From Lanius collurio (Eukaryota > Chordata > Aves > Passeriformes > Laniidae): a stretch of DNA of 64,000 nucleotides. Location: contig JACBWW010000015.1 in assembly GCA_020086605.1 (NCBI GenBank), positions 6,469,513-6,533,512 of the forward strand. The letters run 5' to 3'. Shown piece by piece: positions 26,841 through 39,558 of the stretch (position 1 is the stretch's first letter; each line of letters starts with the position of its first letter). The position numbers were made by a program, and so were the translations under genes. The notes beneath the pieces are model-generated. The model was not told where the DNA came from, did not search any database, and worked only from the letters and a program-made list of their open reading frames with translations.

Positions 26841-26900
26841 AAAACAAAACAAAAAAACCAAACAAACAAACAAAAAAAACACAACCAAACAATAAAAAAG
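26841..26900 (+). repeat. AAAC-rich low-complexity repeat
   Basis: A 60-bp stretch of A runs and AAAC units, including three consecutive AAAC. It is simple sequence. Confidence 0.9.
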
Positions 26901-27428
26901 GAATACGCTAAAACATTTTATTCCTCTCACTTAAATTTCTGTTAGGTATAGTCTGCCCAGTAGGATGTAGGATGAACATATAATCTACATGTTCAGAGAC
27001 ACGTTTTTGCTGGTGTAAAAAAGCATGCCCACTTGGGAAAGGATGTTTTTTCTCTTGTAACTTCAGTGGAAGTTTTGTTTGCTGAGCCCTGTAGGACTGG
27101 ACCCAGCAGTTTCCTTTCCAGATTAGACTGTATTTGTGGTGCAGGCTCTGCTGCATGATTTTTATCGGTGCCCTTCCATGTCATGTTTTGAAGAAAGCAC
27201 AGGCCCATGGAGTGTTGTGGCTGTTAGTGGTATATGACAGGGTGAATATCTCTTTTTCAGAAGTTCTGACAGAGTTTTGGAGGAAATGGTTCTTTTCTTA
27301 TAGCTTTAAGGTCCTGTCTTATTGATCCACTGGAATAACCCTGACCATTTCATTTGTTCTGTTGCAGTATAGAAGGGTTCACGCATGAGTACCTAAAAAA
27401 TTTTGAAAAGAAGAAGCACTCCTGACAC

Positions 27429-27773
27429 TTGCAAAACACTAAACAAAACTCTGTTTTAGAAATGGCTCCTCCTCTGGCACTAAATCAGGGTGATACATAC
27501 CAAGCTGGCAGCATTCAGCAATGTTTACAGCCAGTGTGGCTCCTTGTTGCCCTGGCAATCCACAGCTGCCAGGACAGAAAAACCAATCTAAAATTCTCAT
27601 CCATGGGGTGTAATGAGTCCAGCCACCCCTTTGTCCCTACTTCATCCATCCATCGCAGTGGTAGCATGTCCTTAAGCTCTGCTGGGGGCAGGAGAAGGGA
27701 CTCAGGCACCCAGCCTAGTGTGGCAGCAGCCACTTGGATCCATAGGAAGGAAGCAGCCTCAGAGCAGTCATGA
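27429..27773 (+). other. GC-richer block with chance-level open frame
   Basis: This part is richer in G and C than its flanks and is open for 114 codons on the plus strand and 72 codons on the minus strand at overlapping positions. I see no domain, no convincing splice borders and no poly-A signal. It may be an old repeat or regulatory DNA. It is not called as a gene. Confidence 0.25.
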
Positions 27774-30700
27774 GTTAGACACTTAATGCCAGCTCAACAT
27801 CTCACATTTAGTGATGAGAGAGGAAGTGGAAGAAACTGAGACCACTGAGCCAACAAAATATTTCCATTCACTGAAACAGGATATAAAGAGAGACGTCAGA
27901 AAGCTGGACTTTTAAATAAAGTCAAAATATATCCTGACATAAAAATGACATCAGTGAGAGAGTCTGAGCAATCTGTATGAGAGTTTCAGACTGATAGATG
28001 ATTTTCACAGATCTGAATGCCAGAGAAATTGCTCAACATTCATATCGCTCTGATTTCATACGATATACCCTAACAAGGTCATAGCCTGGAAACAAGTGTA
28101 AAAAAAAAAGGAATTATACTTCAGATTGATAATAATTCCAAATGAATCTGAGCAAAAGCTAGTACTTCTGTAGGGAAAAGTAGACTTGTCTCATCTGTAA
28201 TAAGAATATTGCAACAGCTTGACATAGATATTCTGCTTCTGCCTTTCAAAGAAGGCCCAAAATCATTGTAGAAAAGCTAAAAGAAAGGGAAAAAAAAGAG
28301 CAATTAATCTACCTATAAGATGGCCATCTTTCTATAAGTGAAAGAACCTATAAAATACCTGGGATTTGAGAGGTTTTTCAGATGATTAAACGATTGTAAT
28401 AAATATGGCAAGACTTTATTTTCTTTCATGGATACCTCAGTTACATTTCCTGAAATTTTTCTTTTTTGTTATAAGCAAAACTGAGCAATACACATTGATG
28501 GTTTTTATTGCAAAGGTAAAATTAGAGCTCATGGAAAACTCCAAGTCTTTATATGCTTAATTATGAATTGAAGAAAACTCAAACCTAGCAAAGATCTAAG
28601 CTGACTCATGTTCTATTTGTATTATCATCCATCTGCAGTATTTTGCTGGGTTTTTTTAACAGATTGCACTACATTGAGTCCAGAGAAGTTGCAGTTTACT
28701 GTAGCAGTGGCATTATCTCATGCTTTCATACAATGATCTCGGAACTATTACAGAAGTCACCATATAAAAGTCTCTCAGTTGATTCTAATACAGTGCACCC
28801 TTTCTGATAAGCTATGTGTTAGTTTTAATTAGCTACATGTTGATTCTAATAGCTGAATTGTTAATTTCAGAACCAAAATGCAAAAGCTATCAAAAAAGAT
28901 ACATGCAAACACTATAACAAATAATTCATCCTCATCTGAAGGTCTAAAGCCACTTAAAACTTTCAGAAGGACTTTCAGTCTCACTACCCAATTGCTGGCT
29001 TACAGCCCATAAAATCATACTGGACTTGATGCTCAGTAATTCATCAAGGGGCTACGTGCAATCGTTGCATTTCGAACAATTACTTTCCCTGATTGTGCAC
29101 TAAGATCTCTTTCTCCATTCAGAGCTAATGCCAGGGTATTGTTTATCATTTAGCTGATCATACTGATATGACACATCTATTTTAATACTGTCTGTATGTG
29201 TATTGATAGCAAGTGCTAGCCTGCCAAGAAACAATTAGGGACCCTATAGTGTAAGCACCCCAGTCCCATTAACCTCAGTGGATGACATTTGTGTCAGAAT
29301 GGAAGGAGAGACTTTGGCCCTGAACTTATCAGACAGCTGGAGTGTATTTTTGTCTTTTTTCCACAATGTCAGTAGACATAACATAGGTTTTGCATGGGTT
29401 TGCATAAATCCAGTTAGAAATGAACACTTTACTCTCTACACATAATATTTTTCCCACATTTTTTGGCTACAGAACTACTTTGCAAAAGCCATGTTAAACT
29501 GATATAAGCCAAAAAAGGGTTTAAGATTTAGCAGTACTCCAGACAGGTCTGTATGCACAGGAAGGCTCAGCTTGCACACCAGGTTGCCCAGACATGACAC
29601 CCAGGACATCAGGGAGCTGAAGATCTGCACAGAGCTCATGGACTTATCCACCATTCATGAACATCACTAACAAGCTTTCATGAGGGGAAGGATTATTTGC
29701 TAATATAAGAAGGAAATTATAGCCACTCAAACTGGTGTAGGGACAGTAGAATATATCTATCCTTGTGATAAACCACATGAAAACCAGTCAGAGTATTGAA
29801 TAATAAATATTAAATAATGGTATGCAAATTGCTCTTGAATGTGCCATAATCTTGTGTTTGAATGCAAAGTGTGAAAATAAATTTTAAGACCCTAATTTCA
29901 ACCATTAATGGGAAATTCTTCTCTTTGTCACCTTTTGTAGGACTGCAGGTGCTAAAAGTGAAAGTTTGTAGGACAGACTGTTGTGGTTTCTCACTTCCCC
30001 TGGTGACATTGCACTCAGTGAGAGGCTGGGAGAAAGGGACTGGAAATGGAGCTCTCAGGATGTTGCACCTATTGACAGGCAGTGGAAAAGGTCTGGCAAT
30101 TTGACATATTTTGTTGGATTTTTTTTTTTTTTCAGATTAAATTGTTTTCTGTATCCATGTGCAGAGTTTTTATTGGCCTCTCATCTCCAAAACCTAACAT
30201 ATCATTGTATACATTTGGTCTCAATAATAGCTGGTGAATATTTTTTCTCTTAATAGATTCTTCATAAATTAGCACAATTTTCCAAAGTCATTATTTAGTT
30301 ATGTCTCCTTAAGAACATAAATCATTAGCACACTAGTCTTCTATGCTTTTACAAATTAGTAAATAGAGGCATATAAATGAGTATTTTATTTTCAAGAATT
30401 ATCAGGGAGTTGCATTTAGAAACCATATTTTTAATCAAATATCCCTTGAAAATAAAGATTCTGTGCATGAGGGAAATATGTCAGAAAACTCACAAGTTCT
30501 GTGTTAATTCCAATGGGATTTAACTCAATTTATCTTGTGTTCACATAGCAACATTTTCAAGAAAACAAGATACCTTTCAGATCACTTTCTTCCTTACTTC
30601 TTAATGATCTTAAGAAGAATCTTCTTAAAAACTTTTGTTAGATTCATAATACAGTATTTCCCTCCTATTTATCCTGTTGTATCCTCTGCACTGAACATGG

Positions 30701-31483
30701 CCTCTGAATGAACAAAACACATGTTCGTTTTTAGAGAAAAATAAAAATATCCTGTAACTCCTCTTTAAACTCCTCCAGATACCTGGGTTTATACTGCTGT
30801 ATGTTAACATTCCAGGGGTGCTACTGAAATAATGATTATCCCTCGTAATTCTTTTTTCCTAGAGTTCTTGAAAATAGAAGACTCCCACTAATTGTTGCAC
30901 CTTAAAGAACTGAACCATATCACAGAAATTAAACATGTCTATTAACTTAAACTCTGGCAAGTACAAGGTAGCCCTCTATGCCTACCAGTCCTGCTGTGTC
31001 TACTGCTCTTCTAAAATAATTCCATATCACTTGCAAACTGTTGCACTTGTACTCGATCATCTTCCCGACCATTTTAGCAGTGGAGGGATCAATATAGAGC
31101 CCTGAGGGAGAATATTTCTAACATACCTCTCAGGAAAAAAAACTTACCACTTATTCCTACCCTTTGTTTCTTATCATTTAAGCAGTTGTCACTGTATGCC
31201 AAGTCCCTCCCTTTTACTCTGTAAGGGCACAGCTGGAGTGAAAGCCCAACTACACTGTACAAGTGTACCCTCATTCACATGGTAAATCAGTCTTTCAAAG
31301 AACCTTATTGCTCTTGCCAATCATAACTACACCTGCAAAACTTACCAACTCTTCCCCAAAGCATCATATCCAAGTATCATGTTCTCTATCAATTTATCTA
31401 GGCTTACATAAACACATGTAGAAACAAAATTCTGTCTAGTGTCTGGTGGGCTAGCAAAGATTTGTGACATATTCTCTTATATC
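27774..31483. other. non-coding; poly-T run
   Basis: AT-rich sequence with no gene recognised. A run of 14 T lies at 30119-30132. Short open frames at 29862-30253 (plus) overlap in two frames and look like chance. No internal retroviral gene is visible left of the LTR that follows. Confidence 0.5.
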
Positions 31484-32049
31484 TGTTCTAGTTCTGGCCA
31501 GGACAGAGGTAATTTCTTTACAGGAGGCAGGTGCAGTGACACACACCTCTATTCCCAGCGGCCAGGGAGGCTGAGCCCACCAGATCCCCTGCTCCCAGGG
31601 GTTTTGGGCTGCCGTGGCTGTGCCCAGTGGGTGTGACCAAAACACGGCTGCTATCTGATACCATCTTACGCCATTGCCAGGAGCTAGGGGAAAGGGACTC
31701 TCACTTCACGTAAGAAAGGCACTCCTTTTTCCAGTCAGGAGAAAATATGGTGTGGTGGGGAAGAGCCAGTCAGTATTCGTCCTGGGCTTTCCTTACACAT
31801 CGTTCCTTTGTCTTAAACCTTTTGTTATTGATGCTGTTGCTGTTCATTTTCTTATCTCACTGCTGTTTCCAGTAAATTATTCTTATCTCAACACATAAAT
31901 ATTGCCTTTTTGTCCCTTCAATTCTCAACTCCATCTCCAGAGCAGGAAAGGGGTAAGGGTGGGGAGGGTGAGCAGCATCGGGGTTTGGGAGAGTCCTCAG
32001 GGAGAGTGGTCAGCACTAAACTGGGGAGTGCCATTCCTAAACCACAACA
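31484..32049 (+). mobile_element. solo LTR of an avian endogenous retrovirus (ERVL-like)
   Basis: The 566-bp element starts with TG (TGTTCTAGTTCTGGCCAGG) and ends with CA (CTAAACCACAACA). The start resembles the TGT.CTGGTT.TGGC..GGA opening that I know from many bird LTRs. The 3' part carries the equally characteristic TTCTTATCTCAAC after an AGTAAA polyadenylation-like signal (31871-31876), a pyrimidine-rich stretch, a G-rich stretch (GGTGGGGAGGG) and the CTAAACCACAACA terminus. No gag-pol sequence or second LTR is in the window, so it is a solo LTR left by recombination. I see no clear target-site duplication (ATATC on the left, ATTTT on the right). That fits an old insertion or a boundary misplaced by a few bases. 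The family name is not certain. Confidence 0.8.
31526..31634 (+). ncRNA. 7SL (SRP RNA) Alu-domain-derived segment inside the LTR
   Basis: About 109 bp near the start of the LTR align end to end with the 5' part of vertebrate 7SL RNA. From the first base of 7SL the matches include the GG.G.GGTG.C.C...CCT.TA.TCCCAGC region, then GGGAGGCTGAG, GATC, CCAGG.GTT.TGGGCTG and GGGTGT. By eye the first half is roughly 70% identical, and several mismatches are G-to-A or C-to-T changes at positions that are CpG in 7SL. The similarity stops at GGGTGT, where the RNA would enter the rest of the 5' domain. No A-tail or flanking duplication marks it as a nested insertion. The UGUAGUCCC loop region is altered, so it is not a functional SRP RNA. 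It is a domesticated or captured fragment within the viral U3. Confidence 0.75.
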
Positions 32050-35000
32050 ATTTTGAAGGAAATTTAAGAAATAATTAACACTTTTCAATTACCAGCATAG
32101 CATTTTCCTATCTTTGACACTCCTGGAAGTGCCATTAAGGTACTAAAAAAATTATTCTTCTTTAATTCACCACTACAGAACCGACCTCTTCAACTCCTGT
32201 TTCATCTGGAGATAGTTCTTCAGACTCCTCTTCACTAAAGCACAATTTGTGTGTACAGTCTCTTCTGTAATGAATAACAGTGCAAGGAATTCACTTTGTT
32301 TCTCACAGTGATCAGGATTTTCCTAGACAGGTGCTTTTATATCAAGATCCTCCAACATTCTCAGATTCTTTTTGAAAGGTTTTTTTCTTTGAATTCGCTG
32401 GAAGGAGTTTTTTATTACTAGAATTTTTTCTTTCAGCCAGTTGCTTAACAATTTTTGACCTGTCTAAATGTGGTTCTGCATTTAAGACTCTAATTTTGCT
32501 ATAAAGAGATTAGGGGACAATATTTGCACATGAAGTTTTTGAAACTATATATATTCCATATTAGAAGGGTGGATTTGTGTTTCATTTAAGTAAGAATTAA
32601 TGGAATTAAAAAACTGTGTTAAAGTAAGAATTTTTGCTTATCCAGCACGTCTCTCTACAGTGTTGGACATTATAGAAGCATAAGTGTTTTGCTGCCTTAT
32701 GCAAAAACGGCTAAAGACACTTGAATTACAATTCTCATAACTCCCTCAGCCTTGAGGTTTAGGCATCTGGAATACAGCCACCCTGCTTCTGGGATGAAGC
32801 TGCTCAAGGATGTAAATTGTGTGTCTGGTCTCAGCCTTCCCTGATTGCTGCGCTTTGAGAAGCTGCACATAAATTCTACCTGTGTATTGATGTCCATTTT
32901 CTTTTGTCCTCCTAGACATAGGTGATTCAAAGCAGATTCTGAATTCTGCTTAAAAAATCTTTAAAACATGAAGTTGTAGGTCCTTTTTTCTTTTACTAGA
33001 TCATTTAATGCTGGTACATTTCCTCCAAAATAAAAAATAAATTAATAAGTAGACTTTTGCTGTTATTGGTCTGGTAAAAAAAAAAAATTCTAGATGATTT
33101 TACATATTTTAAAAATAAAAAGTTGAGCTATAAAACTATTTATGCTATTTTAAATTAATATAAATAATCACAATCTTACAGGCACCACAAGCCCATGGTG
33201 ACTTGAATTTAAATTTAACCTTTACCTCTGTCCTTTCTATACCCTCGTATCCTTTCAATTTCGTTTTTTTAAGTCTTTGTCTTTTAGTCACCAACAAGTG
33301 TGTCTTAATCTTTTTCTTGATTTTAACTTGCAAAAACTAGATTTGTTTCTAAATCCATTTTGTTTCCAGATAGTTTTATTTTGGGGAGGGAGGGTTGGTT
33401 ATGTAACATCTTTTAACAGCTCTCCCTCATGTTGGAGTAGAGGTATATTACATTAAAAAATAGCTTCCAATTTATTGCTTGTATAAGGACTTGCAAATAC
33501 TTGAGAAGAGGTGAACAGAATAATCAGCTACTTGCACAGATGTTTTCAGCTCTGATTTGTGGGAATGGCTGTTGAGGGAAGAACAGATCAGAAATTTAGA
33601 CTATTTGAAAACAAAGAGGAGGTGTTCATTTGCATAAATAGAGAGAGTGTACTGCGCAAAAAAAAAAAGCAGAGTCCTAAATTTTCAACAGTGCTATGCC
33701 AAAATTCAGCTTTAAATATAAGCATTACCTTGGACATAGAACTTCAGTGTTGGCTCTGATTTTAATCCTCTTACTACCACTGGTGACATCAATACCAGTC
33801 CACTTCAGTTTTCCAATCAAACGAAATGGTGATAATAATATTTAATAATGTCCAGATATGAAGTGGATTGAATGCATTTCCTGAGCTCTCTGAGCTGCAG
33901 CATGCTGCATAAAGAATGGTTTTGCTCTAAGATTCATCCAGAGCTGAACTTCTTCAGGCATTCCTCAAACTGAGTAGCCAGATACAGAAGATGTTTCTGA
34001 CCTCTGTCAGCATCTGCCATAGCACTGCACAGCAGCAGCTCAGTAACAGCCACTTTACCAGGAGACCTTTGGAATAAGATTGCCTTTCATCTTAATTTAG
34101 TTACTTTCTTGAAAATTCTCATAGGTGAATCACTATCCTTCAGTCATAGTGTCTACAAGTGAGTGCCAGAGTTTACAAGATATTGTACTCTTGCAAGATC
34201 CAATGATTTTATCCTTAATCTCATAGTACTTGTTTATTTTAAGGCACCAACTCCTGCAATTACATGGAAAGAGCAAATCTCAGCCTTTTTTCCATCTCTG
34301 GGAACAAAACCAACAATAACAAAGATTTAGGTTTTTTCACTAGCCCTCTCCCACACCAAAAACCTTAAAATGCAATGCTTAATGTTTCCAAATGCAGAAG
34401 AATCACAGCACTTCCTGCTTCTAAAAAGTGTTGCTTTTTAAAACTTGTAATAAAGAAGATGAGGGGAGACCCTGAATCACAAGTCTTGCAATACCTGTGG
34501 TATTGAAGCAGCATGATGTAGTGTTTCAACTTTTATTCACTGAAATTCATTGCAAACACTCTATCAATTTTTACTGGTGCAAGACTGTGGTCAGAGAGAG
34601 GCACTTTCCTTTGCACCTGCCATAGCAGAAGACAGACCAAGTAAAACTACTCCACTGATGTCTGATCTTGCTAAAACCACAAGTCTAACATGATTTTGGC
34701 CTGAACCAAAGGAATTGCTCACTTCCATCACTTTCTCTCCCATGTATGTTTTATCTTTTTTATCTAATGCTAACTAGCTTTTTTTTTTTCCTCCAGGTTG
34801 AGAGTTTGCTTCCCTTCTCATGTTTGTTTAACCTCTCTGGTCCATTGTATTTTCTCTGGCTTTACTTTTGGCAAGATCTTTCAGTGCAACATCATCATCA
34901 AATCTAGTTACTATGATCTTTACTCCATTTTACAAACCACTAAGATGTTAATTAAAAACAGCACTTACACTGATTCTTCCATTGGCTTGGACAGTTAGAT

Positions 35001-38000
35001 ATTTTGCCATTTAACATCACCCTGTTTTCTAATCTCTCTGGCCCCATTTAAATAAAAAGTTCAATTATGTTTTCAAATTATGGGCCAGAAGTACTTTACT
35101 AAGTACTTGAGCTAATATAATGTATGTTAAGCTACTTTATTCCATTTTATCATTAATTTTGAAATTCTCCTAAAGACCATAAAGATGTATTGGCAACACT
35201 TATTTTTATTCACCCAATATTGCATACTCCATATGGGTTTGAGAATAATTTCTATTTAATTTTTCTTTCTTTTCCCATTCATAACCTAAAATATTTTTTT
35301 AAAAGTATTAATTATCTTCATATCGTACTAGGATGAGTGTTTTAACCTTGTCCTATAAATATTGAGGAAGAAATATTCAGTGAAATGTCCAAAGGTAGAG
35401 ACCAAGACTGTGATGCAAAGGATAGCAGGGCTCTGTGGCCGCATCACTCATAACGTAATATAATAGTATTCTTAGGGACAAATTCACTATTTTGACCTTG
35501 ACTATTTTTATGTTTTTAATTGTTTTATTATTTAACTTGTAGTTGAGATTTAATTGCCACGTTTTTGCAGCTAGAATTAGATGTTTTGTTTAAGATTAAT
35601 TTCACTGAGAATGCATTACTTCTGGAGTTGGGTTATGCAAACCAAAACAAAACATGTGAACAGGAATGTCAGTTTTGCTCTCACTATTGTATTGCAAAGT
35701 TCTGAGTGTCCAGCTATCAGGTCACAAGTCCAAAAAAAAGTCTTTCTGAGATTTATACACCTATAAAAATGGCCTTTTGTGCCTGCACCTTGGGTTCAAG
35801 TCAATATTGCAAAGAGTCAGCAGGCTGTAACAATGTTATGGGTTCCCTTTCAGGAGCAGCTTCTAATGGGTTCTGTGGGATTGATCTGCCAGTGAACCTC
35901 CTGGATGCAATCTGCAGAGTGTGAAAAATGTTGGAAGAGGAGGAAGGAGAGACAGATGCCTGTCTCACAGGGAGCATGGTCCAAGCACAGGGAGAGGAAT
36001 GAGATGTAAAGCTTAGGAAAACTATTTTGCAGAGAAGGCACAGCAGGGGAAACACCTAAGTCTTAACTTGCAGAGCTACCCTCCTTACCTTAGGACAGAC
36101 TACCACAAGGGACTTGAAGAAAGAGAGGAATGGAGAAATAATTCAAAAAGAAATGCTCAGTATTATCCTCACAGAATTTGCATTAAATAGATCTGTTCTT
36201 CACAGCTGTTTTCTTTCATCTTCCTTTCTGATGGGCTGTGATGTGAAATGAGCACCTCCTTCCTGACAGTAGTTCCGCTTGGGCTTGCTTTTTTATCCCT
36301 CATACGGTTGTTCTCAAGGCAGCAGCTGTGCAAAGAGGCTGCTGATACCATGCAGTCATTAAAATCCTGTCTGTCAGTGAATTTCTTGCACCAGCATTGC
36401 ATCAGTTCTTGGGGCTGCTGGCAGCAGTGGTGGGCAGGGTGTGTGTTTCACTAAAATTTCTACTGCAAGAACCAGAGCTGGATTATTATAGGGAAGAGCT
36501 GCATGTCTGTGTTCATGTAAGTGACAGGAGTGTTTTGCAGAAAAAAAGCTTCACTAGCATTAGTAGGGATTTTTTCTACCTACTTTTTAATTCCATTTAT
36601 AAAATTATTTTGAGCTTTTACAACTTTCAAAGATGGGAAATGTATTTCTTTAAGTCACTTCAAAACTCTCCAGTAGAGCATTGCATGATATACATTAGAA
36701 ATTAAGACAAAGTGCTGAATTTTATGTGGTTAAATTTGCCACAGTATGTGCTCAAGATACTTGGATACTGGGCAAAATCCAAACAATGTGGTTTCTTAAC
36801 AGTAATGAGATTTTTTAAAGGGAAAAGGACAAAATAGGAAAAGATGACAAGGGTTTTCCTAAAGAAGTAGAAACTTGAGGCAGTAATGCTGCTCTTAATT
36901 TCTTACTCCAGGTAGTCTTAAATGTAAGTCTGTATTTGAGTATGGTAGTGGGAAAGCAGTGCAAATGACCTCCATTCTCCCAGCAAGACAGTGAGCAAGG
37001 AGCTCACCTTTCCAGATCTCACCAACATTGCTGCATATGGTCTTGCCAGAGCTGGACCAAACACAAGCCCAGTTAATAGAACTGGCTTCAGTAGGTCACA
37101 CACATGTTGTGGTGAGTTAGGAATAAATTTAACATCAGGGACTGTGGAGATACAACAACAAGGGACTGCTCTGATGTAGTGCATGAAAGAAACATCTCCC
37201 TCTCTTTGCTGTAGGTTTAAAGGCATGGAAATTTTTTTTTTTGGTAAGTAATTGTCTAGGACTTAGCAAGATGGATGACATTAAATGGGCTTTCAATTAT
37301 TAAGGAAAAAGTACTCAAAATGCATTAAATTTTTTTTTTAAGGAACAGGCAAAATACAATACATTTCAAAGTGCATGAATCCGTGATTCCCTTACACCCA
37401 ATATATTTCTTGTGTTGGTAACCTGGAAAGCATGCATTTGTCTTCTGAGAGAAAAGGCACCATGAACAAGAAGCCTAGAGTAGGAAAAATATGGTATATT
37501 TCATATGAGGCTAAAAAGGTGACTTCCAAGCACTGTAGTCTAAATCAAAATACTGCCTGTTAAAAAATTCCAAGGTTAAACTGGATAAGTAATTTGCACA
37601 TCAGCTTTAATGCTTGTCCTTGACTATCTCCAGACATGCAGCATCTTCATTTCAGTCAAGAGGTCTGTCTATCAGTAAGACCTCCAGGAGCTGATTAGGA
37701 AAAATATCCTGACAGCAAGTACTTTGGAATATCCTGACAAGTAAAGAAAAAGCCCCTTCTTCACCTATGGTAAAACTGACAGTAGTGTAGATAGCCCTCA
37801 CAGTGCTCACTTTTAGCATTGGCTTTCTGTCAAATGCCCTTATTTTGCTATGATTTTACTTAAAATGTGACAACAGTGACAGAAACACGAATGAGATTCT
37901 CAGAGACCCTTGAATTTATACTGAAGGCTTCTATGTTGCTACCATATCTTTATCTTCTAAAGCCACATCTTTTTTTCTCTGATCCCACTTGCCAACATGT

Positions 38001-38379
38001 ACATGTCTACATTTATCTTCGTAGTATGGCAGCTGAATGGAGCATTAAAAACTGTGCACTTTTTTACTAGTAGATCAACCTAATTGTCCTTCAATTTTTG
38101 ATAAATTCAGTGTGGTCTCTTGGTCTATTTCAAGGCTTGATGTACCTATAAACCTGAATATAAATAAGCTTACCATTTAGACTCTTTGTCAGTTCTTGTT
38201 TTCATTGGTGGGTTTAGGTAAAAGACGCTACATGGTAAAAAAGATCTTGCATTCTCATAGAAAGTGACTATTTCAAGATATAGACCTCTTTAGGAAATCA
38301 TTTTATGTGGAATAATTAGGATAGATTAGTAACAAATGCTTTCATCTTCGTTTTTTGCCTATGTTGCATTTTAAAATAA
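32050..38379. other. non-coding, nothing recognised
   Basis: Long AT-rich stretch. The parts 33850-34050, 35790-36050 and 36240-36460 are slightly GC-richer and open on both strands in short overlapping frames, but none shows a domain or paired splice sites. A strong pyrimidine-tract acceptor-like sequence at about 37197-37214 leads only into a 30-bp T-rich stretch before a GTAAGT (from 37233), so I do not call an exon there. Confidence 0.5.
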
Positions 38380-38399
38380 TTAAGAATCCAGATTGTTTC

Positions 38400-39065
38400 T
38401 GTTTTTCACCTTCATTTACTGGCACCCAGCAAAGAGGCCTACACTTTGATTTTAATCATGGCCAGACAGTGTAAGACCTTGGCCTTAAAGGCAAGCAGAG
38501 CAACAAGCTGAAACCCTGCTGTGTAATTTCAAAGCAATGTACTTCATGCTGCTAACCCTACAGTATGATTTCTGTTCTGCCAATGGCTCCAATAGCGGAC
38601 AACTTCCAATTTGCACCTCTTGCATAAATCCACATTATGCCAATAGGTTTAGAAGAAAACCACAAGCTGCCCAGTTCAGCAGTCAGAGGTCTGTTAACAG
38701 ATCTTTAACTATGATCTATTGTGTAGGAAAGTCTGAAATTATGGATGCAGAGTTTCACTTTATAGAGCTCTCACTTGGCTATGCAGGTTTTCTTGAGATA
38801 ATTATAAGTGTTTATTTTGGCTTTTAACAAGTTTAATCACATTATTTAGCATGTTCTGATTTTGTCACTGAGGCAACCATTATTCTTGCACACAAGTTTT
38901 GCTTAATTGGCAGCAAGACGAGAAAATGGAGTTTAAAGCAACTAATTGCACAGGACCTCACAGATGCCAAGATGTAGCTCTTTTAATTAAAACTTTTTAC
39001 AAGATAGTTTACAAATGTGAAAACACTGTCTCTTGTAGGTACCTAATACAGCATCCTGCTTTCAG
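38400..39065. promoter_or_regulatory. possible conserved non-coding element
   Basis: A long stretch of balanced, repeat-free sequence contains clustered binding-site-like words. These include TGTTTATTTTGG (forkhead-like), AACCACAAG (RUNX-like), TTTAATCACATTATTT and GCTTAATTGGCAG (homeodomain-like). Short open frames of 96 and 63 codons (38537-38827 and 38899-39090, plus) are not splice-framed. The overall texture resembles developmental enhancers in gene deserts. The call rests on impression only, with no alignment behind it. Confidence 0.22.
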
Positions 39066-39544
39066 TTTTACTCCCATTTTAAGTGATTAAATATTCTGGA
39101 AGTTCAACTAAAGGACGACTGAAAAAATATTTCAAAGCACAGAGAACAGAGATTGGGAGTATGAAAGAACAGAGTTCAGTTAGGCCCTTCACTTAGTTAT
39201 CCAAATTCCAATTTATAAATAACCTTGGCTGCCTGTAGAGTGTAATTCAGTCTGTTAATTTCAGGCCACCATTTAAGTATCATGCTGTGCCAAATTGCAT
39301 TTGATGGTTTTATAATGGCATGTCTACAATATGCTAAAATGAGATCTATAAAGGTGTCCTCTAGTGGGAATTTCAACCTAGATCTCCAGTGGTAAAAATG
39401 ACATTCATATTTAGCAGATCTTTCCACTGCATCGCAGGTCTCTGTTACTACCCTTTGTTACACAAAAGATACATTTTGCATTGCAGTTTAAAGTGTTAAC
39501 AGCTCCTAAATTAAATGGGTTTTTAAATTATAATGCTTGTAATA

Positions 39545-39558
39545 TTTTTTTTTTTTTT
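39545..39558 (+). repeat. poly-T run (14 T)
   Basis: A simple homopolymer run. On the minus strand it would read as an A-tail, but no retrocopy is recognised beside it. Confidence 0.85.

Noticed and set aside
29183..29205. Resemblance to the miR-200 family (TAATACTGTCTG)
   Set aside because: Only the first bases agree and no precursor hairpin is evident.
31041..31066. Resemblance to the miR-92 family (TTGCACTTGTACTCG)
   Set aside because: The match covers only part of the mature sequence and I could not see a hairpin around it.
37197..37240. Strong acceptor followed by a GTAAGT donor (micro-exon)
   Set aside because: The 30 bp between them are mostly a T-run, which is unlikely to be an exon.
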